A DNA stretch of 64,000 nucleotides, taken from the NCBI GenBank assembly GCA_035524095.1, contig DATKPK010000180.1:29417-93416 (forward strand), written 5' to 3'. The position numbers were made by a program, and so were the translations under genes. The DNA is from DATJUF01 sp035524095. GTDB taxonomy: Bacteria > Desulfobacterota > Binatia > Binatales > Binataceae. The notes under the pieces were generated by a model. It was not told the origin of the DNA. It saw only the letters and a list, made by a program, of their open reading frames with translations, and did not search any database. This document shows, piece after piece, positions 8,780 through 17,195 of the stretch. Numbering within the stretch: the first letter of the stretch is position 1; the number at the start of each line of letters is the position of its first letter.

Positions 8780-9559
8780 CTAGCGTCCAGAGAAAACCGC
8801 CGGGCGCTTTTCGTTGAACGCTTTGATCGCTTCCTTGACGTCGTCGGAACCGGCAAGTTCGAAGATACTGCGCAATTCGTTTTCGATTTGGGTTTCGACG
8901 GTTTCGACGAAGCCCATATGCATCAGGCGCTTGGCCGCGGCGAGTGCGCGAGTCGCACCCTTGGCCAAGCCTGCAGCGAAATTATGGGCCTCGGTGGCTA
9001 GTTCAGCGTCGGGCACGACGCGATTGGCCAGACCCCATTCGAGCGCCTCATGCGCGCTCAGCGAACGATTCGTATAGGCGAGTTCGAGCGCACGGCCGAT
9101 ACCGATACGGCGAGGAAGGAAATAGGTCGTGGTCCCGTCAGGAGAAAGACCGATGCGGCTGTATGCCATAACGAATTTGGCGGATTCCGCTGCAATGATC
9201 AGGTCGCATCCGCAGGCGAGGCCCATCCCGCCGCCCGCCGCGGTACCATTTACCGCCGCGATAACCGGAAAGGGCGCTCGTACGATGCGCGAGAGCGCCA
9301 CATGGAGATGCGAGATGCGGTCTCTGAGCGCGCCAACCTGCGTGTAAAACGATTTCAGATCCGCGCCCGCGCAAAAGAAGCGGCCGCTGCCGGTCAGGAC
9401 GAGAGCGCGGACCTCTGGATTTTCCTCCGAGCGGATGAGGGCGTCGAGCAGCTCAGACGATAGCTGGTGGTTGAGCGAATTGGCCGCCTCGGGGCGGTTG
9501 AGAGTGATTTGCGCAACGCTGTCGCGTACTTCATAAAGAATCGCTTGATAGTCGGACAT
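8780..9559 (-). CDS. Enoyl-CoA hydratase/isomerase (crotonase) family, PaaG-like
   Basis: 259 residues, the normal crotonase length. Landmarks: LNRPEAANSLN, the oxyanion-hole loop FCAGADLKSF, and NGTAAGGGMGLACGCDLIIAA. At the two hydratase Glu positions the first is Gly (GGGMGLA). The second region reads YSRIGLSPDGTTTYFLPR, where the Asp in SPDG matches the essential Asp of PaaG-type ring-1,2-epoxyphenylacetyl-CoA isomerases. It is therefore probably an isomerase rather than a classic hydratase. First gene of a minus-strand operon and divergent from the HxlR regulator, with 204 bp between the starts that hold the proposed operators. Confidence 0.88.
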   Translation of the reverse strand: MSDYQAILYEVRDSVAQITLNRPEAANSLNHQLSSELLDALIRSEENPEVRALVLTGSGRFFCAGADLKSFYTQVGALRDRISHLHVALSRIVRAPFPVIAAVNGTAAGGGMGLACGCDLIIAAESAKFVMAYSRIGLSPDGTTTYFLPRRIGIGRALELAYTNRSLSAHEALEWGLANRVVPDAELATEAHNFAAGLAKGATRALAAAKRLMHMGFVETVETQIENELRSIFELAGSDDVKEAIKAFNEKRPAVFSGR

Positions 9560-9680
9560 CGGCGGTCACTCCTGCGGATTTGGTTGACCGATCTCGATGG
9601 TGGCCAGAACAATCACTCCAAGCCGCGCATCGGACCGTTCTGGCGATGTCAGTCTTTGGATAACTCAAATGGTTTCATTA

Positions 9681-9745
9681 TGCAACTATTTCGGATTTTC
9701 GGCATGTAATATATAGCTAAATCATAGTTGCGTGATGCAACCTAT
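9681..9745. promoter_or_regulatory. Proposed HxlR operator cluster in the divergent intergenic region
   Basis: Three related half-sites lie between the crotonase and HxlR starts: TGCAACTAT at 9681-9689, its reverse complement ATAGTTGC at 9724-9731, and TGCAACCTAT at 9736-9745. The last two form an inverted repeat around GTGA. A TATAAT hexamer at 9743-9748 overlaps the third half-site, which would place the regulator over its own promoter. The motif is seen directly; binding by the adjacent HxlR protein is inference. Confidence 0.55.
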
Positions 9746-9763
9746 AATCGTAAGGTTAACTTC

Positions 9764-10318
9764 ATGCGGCGTAAGACGTTCGCGCGAATGAATTGCTCGA
9801 TTGCGCGCGCGCTGGAATTGGTCGGCGAATGGTGGACGATGCTGATCCTGCGCGAGGCTTTTCTCGGCACACGCCGCTTTCATGATTTTCAATGTAATCT
9901 CGGCATCGCGCGTAATATCCTCTCCGCGCGGTTAAAGAAGTTGGTTGCCCGTGGAATTCTGGAGCGGGTCTCCGGTCCCGACGGCGGACGCCGTCTGGAA
10001 TATCGGCTGACCGATAAGGGGCGCGACTTCTTTCCGGTGTTGATGGCCCTTATGCAATGGGGCGACCGGTGGGTGGCTGGTAGCGACCGCGCACCGATCA
10101 AAGTGGTCGATCTGATGTCTGGTGGCGAAATCGCGGAGATTCAGGTCACTACGCATGACGGCAAGCCTCTGCGTCCGAGCGACGTGCGGATGATGCCCGG
10201 GCCGGGTGCCGCACCATCGACGCGTGCGCGCTTCGGGACAGGTCAGCATCGCGAGCCCGAGTTACCGGCGGGTGACGCGGTAGACCTGCTGTCGATGCCG
10301 CCAATCGACGAAGCCTGA
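9764..10318 (+). CDS. HxlR-family winged-helix transcriptional regulator
   Basis: 184 residues from ATG 9764, which has an AAGG site at 9752-9755; an in-frame TTG at 9728 would start inside the proposed operator and is less likely. The HxlR core is clear: C-SIARALELVGEWWTMLILREAFLG, then RRFHDFQ, LGIARNILSARLKKLV, GILERV, the beta-wing GGRRLEYRLTDKG, and PVLMALMQWGDRW. The N-terminal Cys before SIARAL is the conserved redox- or ligand-sensitive position of this family. A C-terminal extension of about 70 residues after the wing is longer than usual and of unknown role. It probably controls the divergent crotonase-HCCA-SDR operon and itself. Confidence 0.9.
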   Translation: MRRKTFARMNCSIARALELVGEWWTMLILREAFLGTRRFHDFQCNLGIARNILSARLKKLVARGILERVSGPDGGRRLEYRLTDKGRDFFPVLMALMQWGDRWVAGSDRAPIKVVDLMSGGEIAEIQVTTHDGKPLRPSDVRMMPGPGAAPSTRARFGTGQHREPELPAGDAVDLLSMPPIDEA

Positions 10319-10527
10319 CAACGATCCCTTTTTCATTAGTCGAGCCGAGCCCCAGTAGCCGGGGTTAGCGAATTTGCCAATTGATTCATCCCGAACCGCG
10401 TTTCGGCTAGCATCGCCGCGGGTAGGGTTAGCTCGCGAACCCGTGCGCGTGTGAGTCTGCAAACCAGCGGCCTAAAGAATCTGAGATGTCAGCCAATGGA
10501 AATCGCTGCTGAACCAGGCCTTGGTTG

Positions 10528-10989
10528 ATGCCGCCAGCGTCGATCGTGCTAACGGTTCACGTGCTGTGCGGCGTGCTATGGGTCGGAGCATGCGCCAGCT
10601 TCGTGCTGGCGGCGTCGGCGCTCAATCGGGAATCAGGCGAATGGCGCGATTTTGCATTGAAGGTCGCGCCCCGCATCAATCGGATTAATCTGGTGGCCGC
10701 GTGCGCCATTCCGTTGACTGGCTTGGGTAATCTCTACTTCGCTGGGAGAGCGCGCGGGTTTAAATTTCCACCGCAATTCATCGGCGTATTGGCTGCGAAG
10801 ATAGTGCTCTTCGTCGTGATGGCTGCGGCGCTGCTGGCCGCATGGACGGCGGAGTCGTCGATGCTCCCTCAGGGGCCGGACGGAAGTATCGACGCGCGGG
10901 CGTCGCGACGGCTGGTTCGGCTATATGGAATCATGGTCGCACTGGGCACCGTAGCGTTGGCACTGGGACTATGGTTGTCCGGGACTTAG
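10528..10989 (+). CDS. Four-helix integral membrane protein (DUF2269/CopD-like)
   Basis: 153 residues with four predicted membrane helices, roughly IVLTVHVLCGVLWVGACASF, INLVAACAIPLTGLGNLYF, FIGVLAAKIVLFVVMAAALLA and YGIMVALGTVALALGLWL. The HxxxGxxWVG pattern in helix 1, the helix count and the size recall DUF2269 and CopD-like proteins; in related families the helix-1 His can bind haem or copper. ATG 10528 is taken; a TTG just before it is also in frame. The next gene starts 12 bp downstream with a good binding site, so the two are probably co-transcribed. Function unknown. Confidence 0.75.
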   Translation: MPPASIVLTVHVLCGVLWVGACASFVLAASALNRESGEWRDFALKVAPRINRINLVAACAIPLTGLGNLYFAGRARGFKFPPQFIGVLAAKIVLFVVMAAALLAAWTAESSMLPQGPDGSIDARASRRLVRLYGIMVALGTVALALGLWLSGT

Positions 10990-11001
10990 GAGACTGACGG
11001 G

Positions 11002-11889
11002 ATGGAGAAGCCGACGCAAATCAGGATAGGTGAGTTTACCATCGCGCTGCTAAGCGATGGCATCTGGCGCAACGATGGCGGCTGCATGCTCGGCGTTGTG
11101 CCGCGCGAACTGTGGCAACGGGAACATCCGCCGGACGACAAGAATCGGATTCGGCTCAACCTCACCTGTCCGCTGATCATAAAAGGCAATCAGGCGATTC
11201 TGGTCGATACCGGCATCGGAAACCGGCTGAGCGCCGTCGAGCGCAAAATTTTCGACCATCAGGAGGGGTGGTTGCCGGAAGGGTTGGCGGCACTAGGAAT
11301 GGAGCCTGGTGACGTTACTCATATCATGCTGTCGCATCTGCATTTTGACCATTGCGGGGGAATCGTACGCAGGCGGGCGTCGGGCAAGCTCGAGGCTGCC
11401 TTCCCGCGCGCGCAGATCTTCGTGCAAAGCGGTGAACTCGAAACCGGGACGATTAGCAATAATGAGCGATTGCGCGCAGCCTATCGCCATCTCCATGAAT
11501 GTCTCGAGCCGGTGCGTTCATTCATCGTCGGGCTCAACGGCAATACCGAATTGATTGAGGGTGTCAGCGCGGTAGTTACCGGCGGCCATACTCTGGACCA
11601 TCAAGTGGCGGTGGTGCGCTCCGAAAACGAGGTTTTCGTCCATTTGGCCGATATCGTGCCGACGCGCTCCCACATGCGGGGCCCTTGGAATCAAGCCTAC
11701 GACCTCGACGCCCTTACAACGATGGAGCAGAAGCGGAAATATCTGGAAGATGCAATCGACCGCCGATGGTGGCTGTCCTTCGCTCATGACGATCAGGTTT
11801 TGGCAGCAAAGGTCAGGCGAGACGGTGGCAAAATCGCGCTAGGCGAGACTATCGCGGCGTCGGCGGCTCCGGCTAACGAATCTGAATAA
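11002..11889 (+). CDS. Metallo-beta-lactamase-fold hydrolase (lactonase-like)
   Basis: 295 residues behind a TAGGAG site. The zinc motif HLHFDH is intact, with upstream LVDTGIG (first strand Asp), the later GGHTLDHQ His and the LADIVPT Asp, so a complete di-zinc site can be formed. The layout (long N-terminal region, NLTCPLII, DTGIGN, HLHFDHCGG, GHTxDH) resembles quorum-quenching lactonases and other soluble MBL hydrolases rather than beta-lactamases. No signal peptide is seen, so it acts in the cytoplasm. The substrate may be a lactone or thioester; this cannot be told from sequence. Confidence 0.85.
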   Translation: MEKPTQIRIGEFTIALLSDGIWRNDGGCMLGVVPRELWQREHPPDDKNRIRLNLTCPLIIKGNQAILVDTGIGNRLSAVERKIFDHQEGWLPEGLAALGMEPGDVTHIMLSHLHFDHCGGIVRRRASGKLEAAFPRAQIFVQSGELETGTISNNERLRAAYRHLHECLEPVRSFIVGLNGNTELIEGVSAVVTGGHTLDHQVAVVRSENEVFVHLADIVPTRSHMRGPWNQAYDLDALTTMEQKRKYLEDAIDRRWWLSFAHDDQVLAAKVRRDGGKIALGETIAASAAPANESE

Positions 11890-12170
11890 CGGGATATCTC
11901 GCCGGCTCTGTTTTTTCCGGCCATCCGCTGGCCGCTGTTGTTCGCACCTCAGATTCCTGACTGTGGCTGACGCGGACTCAGCCGCAAAGGGTCGCTGCAA
12001 CCCAATCGCATAATTCGGCGACGGGCTTATATGGCGAATGGTTATTAGGTAAACTTGTTGCAGGATGTGCGGTGGATCTGGAAGCGAAGGCGTTAGCGTC
12101 TGGCAGTTGCGGCACAGCGGACGACGCGCAATAGCTTGTGGATAATGGCGGGGGCGCCGGATACTGTCCC
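11890..12170. other. Intergenic stretch before the prkA promoter
   Basis: No convincing gene on either strand. Only short G+C-rich inverted repeats (for example ggcc-atccgct-ggcc near 11921) and a short T-run at 11911-11916 are visible, which might end transcription of the hydrolase gene. Confidence 0.4.
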
Positions 12171-12201
12171 TTGCCTCATCACACCGCTCCGCTTATATAA
12201 T
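12171..12201 (+). promoter_or_regulatory. Candidate sigma-70-type promoter of prkA operon
   Basis: TTGCCT at 12171-12176 and TATAAT at 12196-12201 with 19-bp spacing, inside an otherwise G+C-rich region. The start would lie near 12208 and leave a leader of about 110 nt before prkA. The -10 is perfect; the -35 is imperfect and the spacer is slightly long. Confidence 0.5.
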
Positions 12202-12316
12202 GGTGCCGCAAGGGATGCGCTTTGCTATTAGCTCACCCGAACCGACCACACATTTGTCCACTCTGCCGGCAGTCACTTACCAAACAGAAGGCTCGCCTAA
12301 CCAAAGGAGTTAGCTG

Positions 12317-14251
12317 ATGGCCGAAGTGAGTACCTTTGAGCAGGTAATCAAGCGGGACCGCGCAGAGCGCGAATCAAAGCGCTGGAGCGGAACGTTGCTC
12401 GAGTACCTCGAGCAGATCAAATCCGATCCGCTAATGACCAAGCTCGCACACGCGCGGATCTATGACTTGATTACCTCGACGGGCACGCGATCAATCCATG
12501 ATACGGATGATCCGCGCACGAAGCGGTTATACAAAGACGAACCTATCAAGGTTTATAACTTCTTCTCCGACGAGTTCTTCGGGATCGAGCGGACGATCGC
12601 GCATATCGTGCGCTATTTCCACTCGGCTTCACTGAAAGGCGAAGAGAGCCGTCAGGTGCTCTATCTGATGGGCCCGGTCGGATCGGGCAAAAGCTCACTG
12701 GTCGAACGCATTCAGCGCGGCCTCGAGCAAGCTGGCCTGGTCTACTCTATCGAAGGCTGCCCCATGCATGAGGAGCCGCTGCATCTGATCCCGCGCCATC
12801 TGCGGCGGGAATTCGAAAAGATGCTAGGCGTGCATATCGAAGGCGACCTATGCCCGGTATGCCGCTATCGGCTCAAAGAAGAGTTCGCCCAGCGCTACGA
12901 GGATTTCCCGATTGAGACGCGCAACTTCTCCAAGCGCAATCGCGTTGGAATTGGCGTCGTGCCGCCGGTCGATCCGAATAATCAGGATACGTCGGTACTG
13001 ATCGGCTCTGAAGATATTTCGAAACTCGACCAGTATTCCGAAGGCGATCCGCGAGTGCTTGAACTGAACGGCGCTCTGAACGTCGGTAACCGCGGCATCG
13101 TCGAGTTTATCGAAGTCTTCAAAAACGAAACTGAATACCTCCATGCGATGATCACTGCTACGCAGGAAAAGGTGATCCCGGCGCCGGGCCGTCATGGCAT
13201 GGTCTACGTCGACACCTGCATCCTCGCGCATTCCAACGAAGCGGAATGGCAGAAGTTCAAGGCCGACCATACCAACGAAGCGATCCTCGATCGTATCGTG
13301 GTCGTGAAGGTGCCTTACAATCTGCGCCTGTCGGAAGAGGTGAAGATCTACCAGAAGATCATCCGCAACTCCGATTTCCGCGCCCATGTCGCACCGCATA
13401 CCCTGGAAATCGCCTCGATGTTCGCGATTCTGTCGCGGCTGGAGCCAACCTCCAAGTGCGATCTGATGACCAAGCTGCGGCTCTATAACGGTGAAGAAGT
13501 AGTCGAAAAAGGGCGCACCAAGAAAATCGATGTGGCCGAGCTGAAGGAAGATACTAAGCGCGAGGGCATGAACGGAATCTCGACGCGGTTCATTATGAAA
13601 GCCCTGGATAATGCGCTCTCCGACAACGTTTCGGGCAACTGTATTAACCCGATCAACGTACGCGAGGCCTTGATCTCGATGACCAAGGAAGCGGATCTCG
13701 CCGACGATTCGCGCAAGCAATACCTGGAATTCCTGCAAGATACGCTACACAAGGAATATCTCGAATTGCTGGAGAAGGAGATTACGCGAGCGTTCGTCTA
13801 CTCCTATCAGGAGCAAGCGGAAGCCTTGTTCCAGAATTACCTCGACCATGCGGAAGCTTACGTCAACAAGACCCGCGTGCGTGATCGAAATACGAAAGAG
13901 GAACTGCCGCCGGACGAGGGTTTCCTCAAATCGATAGAAGAGCAGATCGCGATTATCGGATCCGCTGCAGACGGCTTCCGGCAGGAAGTAATCGCGTATC
14001 TGTGGGCGACCTCACGGCGCGGCGAAAAAATCAGTTATCGCAGCTACGAACCACTTAAAGAAGCGATCGAAAAGAAGCTGATGACTTCCGTACGCGACAT
14101 CTCGCGGATCATCACCAAGGCGCGTACGCGTGACGAGGAGCAGGGTGAGAAGTACAGCGCGATGGTGAAAAACCTGCTTGAGAATGGCTACTGCGAATCG
14201 TGCGTGGACGTGACCCTGAAGTACGCTGCGAATAATCTCTGGAAGGATTAG
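12317..14251 (+). CDS. prkA: PrkA (YeaG) serine protein kinase
   Basis: 644 residues, full length for the family, with AAAGGAG at 12302-12308. The N-terminal AAA-like domain has the P-loop GPVGSGKS at residues 119-126 and the family hallmarks RLYKDEPIKVYNFFSDEFFGIE and GCPMHEEPLHLIP. A Cys pair follows (LCPVCRYRLKEEF). The C-terminal PrkA kinase-like domain fills the rest, ending in GYCESCVDVTLKYAANNLW. PrkA/YeaG is a soluble protein induced by stress, starvation or sporulation in different bacteria; AAA+ protease activity has also been reported for the Bacillus protein. It heads the prkA-yeaH-spoVR operon. The long open frame on the opposite strand is a shadow of its codon bias. Confidence 0.96.
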   Translation: MAEVSTFEQVIKRDRAERESKRWSGTLLEYLEQIKSDPLMTKLAHARIYDLITSTGTRSIHDTDDPRTKRLYKDEPIKVYNFFSDEFFGIERTIAHIVRYFHSASLKGEESRQVLYLMGPVGSGKSSLVERIQRGLEQAGLVYSIEGCPMHEEPLHLIPRHLRREFEKMLGVHIEGDLCPVCRYRLKEEFAQRYEDFPIETRNFSKRNRVGIGVVPPVDPNNQDTSVLIGSEDISKLDQYSEGDPRVLELNGALNVGNRGIVEFIEVFKNETEYLHAMITATQEKVIPAPGRHGMVYVDTCILAHSNEAEWQKFKADHTNEAILDRIVVVKVPYNLRLSEEVKIYQKIIRNSDFRAHVAPHTLEIASMFAILSRLEPTSKCDLMTKLRLYNGEEVVEKGRTKKIDVAELKEDTKREGMNGISTRFIMKALDNALSDNVSGNCINPINVREALISMTKEADLADDSRKQYLEFLQDTLHKEYLELLEKEITRAFVYSYQEQAEALFQNYLDHAEAYVNKTRVRDRNTKEELPPDEGFLKSIEEQIAIIGSAADGFRQEVIAYLWATSRRGEKISYRSYEPLKEAIEKKLMTSVRDISRIITKARTRDEEQGEKYSAMVKNLLENGYCESCVDVTLKYAANNLWKD

Positions 14252-14257
14252 TCACGG

Positions 14258-14297
14258 GAAGTCCCGCCCTCGCGGGTTGATGCGACGGCGGGACTTC
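14258..14297 (+). terminator. Strong hairpin between prkA and yeaH (attenuator or processing site)
   Basis: Perfect 11-bp stem gaagtcccgcc (14258-14268) with ggcgggacttc (14287-14297) and an 18-nt loop, starting 6 bp after the prkA stop. No T-run follows, so it more likely stabilises the prkA 3' end or attenuates transcription than fully terminates it. Confidence 0.55.
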
Positions 14298-14412
14298 AGT
14301 GCTAGGATCAGCACCGTGATGCTCGTTGATCGCGCGGGCGAAGGATTAGGAGCGAAGTCTCGCAATCGTAAGTCCGGAATTTGCCGCGTAAGTGACACCG
14401 GCGAGGGCCTAA

Positions 14413-15633
14413 ATGGCAGACACCATTTTCCGCGAATATCGGCCATCGGACGCCGAGCGGTCGGATCGTTCGGCGGGTGACCGCCTGCGCCACCGCGAGA
14501 AAGTCCGCGAGTCAATTCGCGAGAATATCGCTGACATCATCGCCGAAGAATCGATTATCGGAAAAGACAAGGATCGCGTAATCAAGGTTCCACTGCGCGG
14601 AATCAAAGAATACCGGTTCATCTACGGAGATAACGCTGGCGGTGTCGGCCAGGGCGACGGCGATATGCGTCCCGGTCAGGTGGTCGGCAAGACCGGCAAA
14701 GATGGCAAAGGCAAGGGCGAAGGTCAGGCGGGTGATCGGCCAGGTGTTGATTATTACGAGACTGACGTAACGCTCGAAGAATTGATCGAGATCATGTTCG
14801 AGGATCTCGAATTACCGAACCTCGAACGGCGTGCGCTGCGGGAAATCGCCTCCGATCGCAGTTCCAAGCGCAAAGGCTATCGTCACGCCGGCATCCGGAT
14901 CCGGCTCGACAAGCGGCGTACCGCACGACAGCGCGTGATGCGCATCATGGGTAGCCAGTATCGGCGCAACGGTCAAAACGGTGCGTCGGACGAAGCTCAG
15001 CAGGAAGTTGAGGGCGAAGAGGAACGGCGGCATCCGTTCCACAAAAACGACCTTCGCTACAAGCATCTCGAGACCGATACCCGCGAGGATTCAAACGCCG
15101 CCGTCCTGTGCATCATGGACACGTCGGGCTCGATGGATACGATGAAGAAGTATCTCGCGCGGAGCTTCTTCTTTCTGCTCTACCAATTCATCTCAACGCG
15201 CTACCGTAACGTTGAGATAGTTTTTATCGGGCATCACACGGAAGCCAACGAAGTCACCGAGGAAGCGTTTTTCCATAAGGGTGAATCGGGTGGAACTTTC
15301 ATTTCGTCAGGCTATCAAAAAGCGTTGGAAATAATCGCCGAACGCTATCACCCGTCGCTGTGGAACCTTTATGCGTTCCATTGCTCTGACGGCGACAACT
15401 TTGATTCTGACAACCCGGCGGCGTTGCGCACAGCCAAGGAACTCGCCGAAATTTGCAATCTGTTCGGCTATGGCGAGATCAAACCGATGGGTTCGCGTTA
15501 TTACGAATCCTCGATGTTAAACGTATTCCGGCGGCTCGAGGCGCCAAACTTTCAGGCGGTTTTGATCGAGCGCAAAGAAGACATCTGGCCGTCGTTTAAG
15601 GCTTTTCTGTCGAAGGATCGCATCAAAGAATAG
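14413..15633 (+). CDS. yeaH: YeaH/UPF0229 (DUF444) von Willebrand-type protein
   Basis: 406 residues, typical for UPF0229. Near residues 236-240 it has DTSGS, the MIDAS metal-binding start of a von Willebrand A-like domain, followed by the conserved FFFLLYQFISTRYRNVEIVF and HHTEANEVTEEAFFHKGESGGT blocks. The N-terminal third is charged, with a Gly/Asp/Lys-rich segment around residues 75-115 (GGVGQGDGDMRPGQ). In many proteobacteria this gene sits with prkA and spoVR, and the three proteins are thought to act together in stationary-phase survival. Its start follows prkA by 161 bp that hold the hairpin at 14258-14297. Confidence 0.95.
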   Translation: MADTIFREYRPSDAERSDRSAGDRLRHREKVRESIRENIADIIAEESIIGKDKDRVIKVPLRGIKEYRFIYGDNAGGVGQGDGDMRPGQVVGKTGKDGKGKGEGQAGDRPGVDYYETDVTLEELIEIMFEDLELPNLERRALREIASDRSSKRKGYRHAGIRIRLDKRRTARQRVMRIMGSQYRRNGQNGASDEAQQEVEGEEERRHPFHKNDLRYKHLETDTREDSNAAVLCIMDTSGSMDTMKKYLARSFFFLLYQFISTRYRNVEIVFIGHHTEANEVTEEAFFHKGESGGTFISSGYQKALEIIAERYHPSLWNLYAFHCSDGDNFDSDNPAALRTAKELAEICNLFGYGEIKPMGSRYYESSMLNVFRRLEAPNFQAVLIERKEDIWPSFKAFLSKDRIKE

Positions 15634-15658
15634 CCTGATACTATTTCAAGCAATCAAA

Positions 15659-15679
15659 CGGCGCGCCCTTAACGCGCCG
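15659..15679 (+). terminator. Hairpin between yeaH and spoVR
   Basis: Perfect 7-bp stem cggcgcg/cgcgccg with a 7-nt loop (cccttaa), followed by GCGGTTTTGCGG. It lies 17 bp before the spoVR start, so it could reduce read-through or translation of spoVR. Confidence 0.45.
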
Positions 15680-15695
15680 CGGTTTTGCGGACTAC

Positions 15696-17126
15696 ATGGC
15701 CAATTACGAAATCAGTGACCTCGCCGAATGGGATAATCGGATTCGTGCCAAGGCAGCCGAATTCGGACTCGACTGGTATCCGCAAGAATTCGAGATTTGC
15801 GACCACAACGGAATGCTCGGCTATATGGCCTACTCTGGCATGCCGTCCCATTACCCGCATTGGTCATACGGCAAATCGTACGAAAAGCTGAAGACCCTCT
15901 ATGATTACGGCGTTAACGGTTTGCCGTACGAGATGGTCATCAACTCGAATCCGGCGATTGCCTACCTGATGCGCGACAACACCCTGCTCCTGCAGGTGCT
16001 GACGATCGCACACGTTTACGGTCATAACGATTTCTTCAAAAACAATTTCACGTTCAAATCTACCCGCGCCGAACTGACTATCGAGACCTTCAAAGCGCAT
16101 GCGATGCGCGTGCGCCGCTACATGGAAGACCCTTCGATTGGCGTGGATCGGATCGAGCGCATCATGGACGCTGCTCACGCATTGTCATGGCAGTGCCGCC
16201 GCAATCTCGCGATCAGAAAAGTCGGACGGGAAGAGCAGGTCGAGCGCGCGATCATCGACGCGCAACCGCGTCTGGACCCATTCCATCGGTTACACGTGCG
16301 GCCGGATTTTACCGAGCCTGAAACCCAGAAAGTCCCGCTCGAACCGGACGAAGACGTGCTGCTATTCATTCGTGATCACAACCCTTTCCTGGCCGAATGG
16401 GAAAAGGATCTACTGACTATCGTGGACGAGGAAACCAAGTATTTCCTGCCCATGATGGAAACCAAGATCATGAATGAAGGCTGGGCGAGTTATTGGCACA
16501 AGAAGATTGTCGAATCGCTGGAACTCGAGCAGGGGATGCATATCGAGTTTATCGTGCGGCACAATCAGGTGCTGCGGCCAATTCCCGGCCAGATCAACCC
16601 ATACCATCTGGGTTTCAAGATTTGGGAAGACATCTACCGGCGCCATACCGAGCCGACCCCTGAGGAAATTAAGAAATACGGCGCTCCGTCGAAAAACGGC
16701 ACCGAGAAAATCTTCGAGACTCGCGAGGTCGAACGTGACAGTTCATTTCTGCGGCGCTATCTCACCGAAGAACTGATGCGCGAGATGGATCTGTTTCAGT
16801 ACGAACCGCGCGGCGATGATCTGGTTGTCGACAAAGTCTCCGACGAAGAGGGCTGGAAGGAAATCAAGGAGACGCTGATTAAGAACGTCGGTGCCGGCTC
16901 GATTCCGGTGATCAAGGTCGAGGATGCCGACTTCGGGCATAACCGCACGCTCTATCTTAAGCATTTCCATGATGGGCGCGATCTCCAGCTCGAATATGCC
17001 GAAAAGACTATCGCTTTCATCTACCGCTTGTGGGGCCGTGAATGTGTATTGGAGACTACGCTTCAGGGTAAGCGCTCACTGCTTTGTTATAACGATCGCG
17101 GATTCTCGATGCGTGCTTTGAAATAG
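15696..17126 (+). CDS. SpoVR family protein
   Basis: 476 residues, within the usual SpoVR/YcgB range. Family blocks are clear: LDWYPQEFEICDHNGMLGYM, YSGMPSHYPHWSYGKSYEK, LPYEMVINSNPAIAYLMRDNT, HVYGHNDFFKNN, LPMMETKIMNEGWASYWH, INPYHLGFKIWEDI and SFLRRYLTEELMREMDLF. The His and Glu residues in HVYGHNDFF and MNEGWASYWH are conserved across the family. The name comes from a Bacillus cortex mutant, but homologues are widespread in non-spore-formers, so this is not evidence of sporulation. Last gene of the prkA-yeaH-spoVR module. Confidence 0.95.
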   Translation: MANYEISDLAEWDNRIRAKAAEFGLDWYPQEFEICDHNGMLGYMAYSGMPSHYPHWSYGKSYEKLKTLYDYGVNGLPYEMVINSNPAIAYLMRDNTLLLQVLTIAHVYGHNDFFKNNFTFKSTRAELTIETFKAHAMRVRRYMEDPSIGVDRIERIMDAAHALSWQCRRNLAIRKVGREEQVERAIIDAQPRLDPFHRLHVRPDFTEPETQKVPLEPDEDVLLFIRDHNPFLAEWEKDLLTIVDEETKYFLPMMETKIMNEGWASYWHKKIVESLELEQGMHIEFIVRHNQVLRPIPGQINPYHLGFKIWEDIYRRHTEPTPEEIKKYGAPSKNGTEKIFETREVERDSSFLRRYLTEELMREMDLFQYEPRGDDLVVDKVSDEEGWKEIKETLIKNVGAGSIPVIKVEDADFGHNRTLYLKHFHDGRDLQLEYAEKTIAFIYRLWGRECVLETTLQGKRSLLCYNDRGFSMRALK

Positions 17127-17195
17127 CGCCGTGCTCTCCCGCTGCACCGCGGGAAATCGTGCAGCGCGTCGCTCGTGGCTGCGAGACTGCCAACG

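Noticed and set aside
12090..12125. Sigma-54-like promoter (ctggcagttgcggcac) upstream of prkA
   Set aside because: The GG and GC elements are not 10 bp apart, so it does not fit the -24/-12 rule.
12848..13738. Open frame of almost 300 codons antisense to prkA
   Set aside because: No homology recognised and no binding site; codon bias of prkA explains it.
15696..17126. SpoVR as evidence of a spore-former
   Set aside because: SpoVR homologues are common in non-sporulating proteobacteria, and no other sporulation gene is seen.
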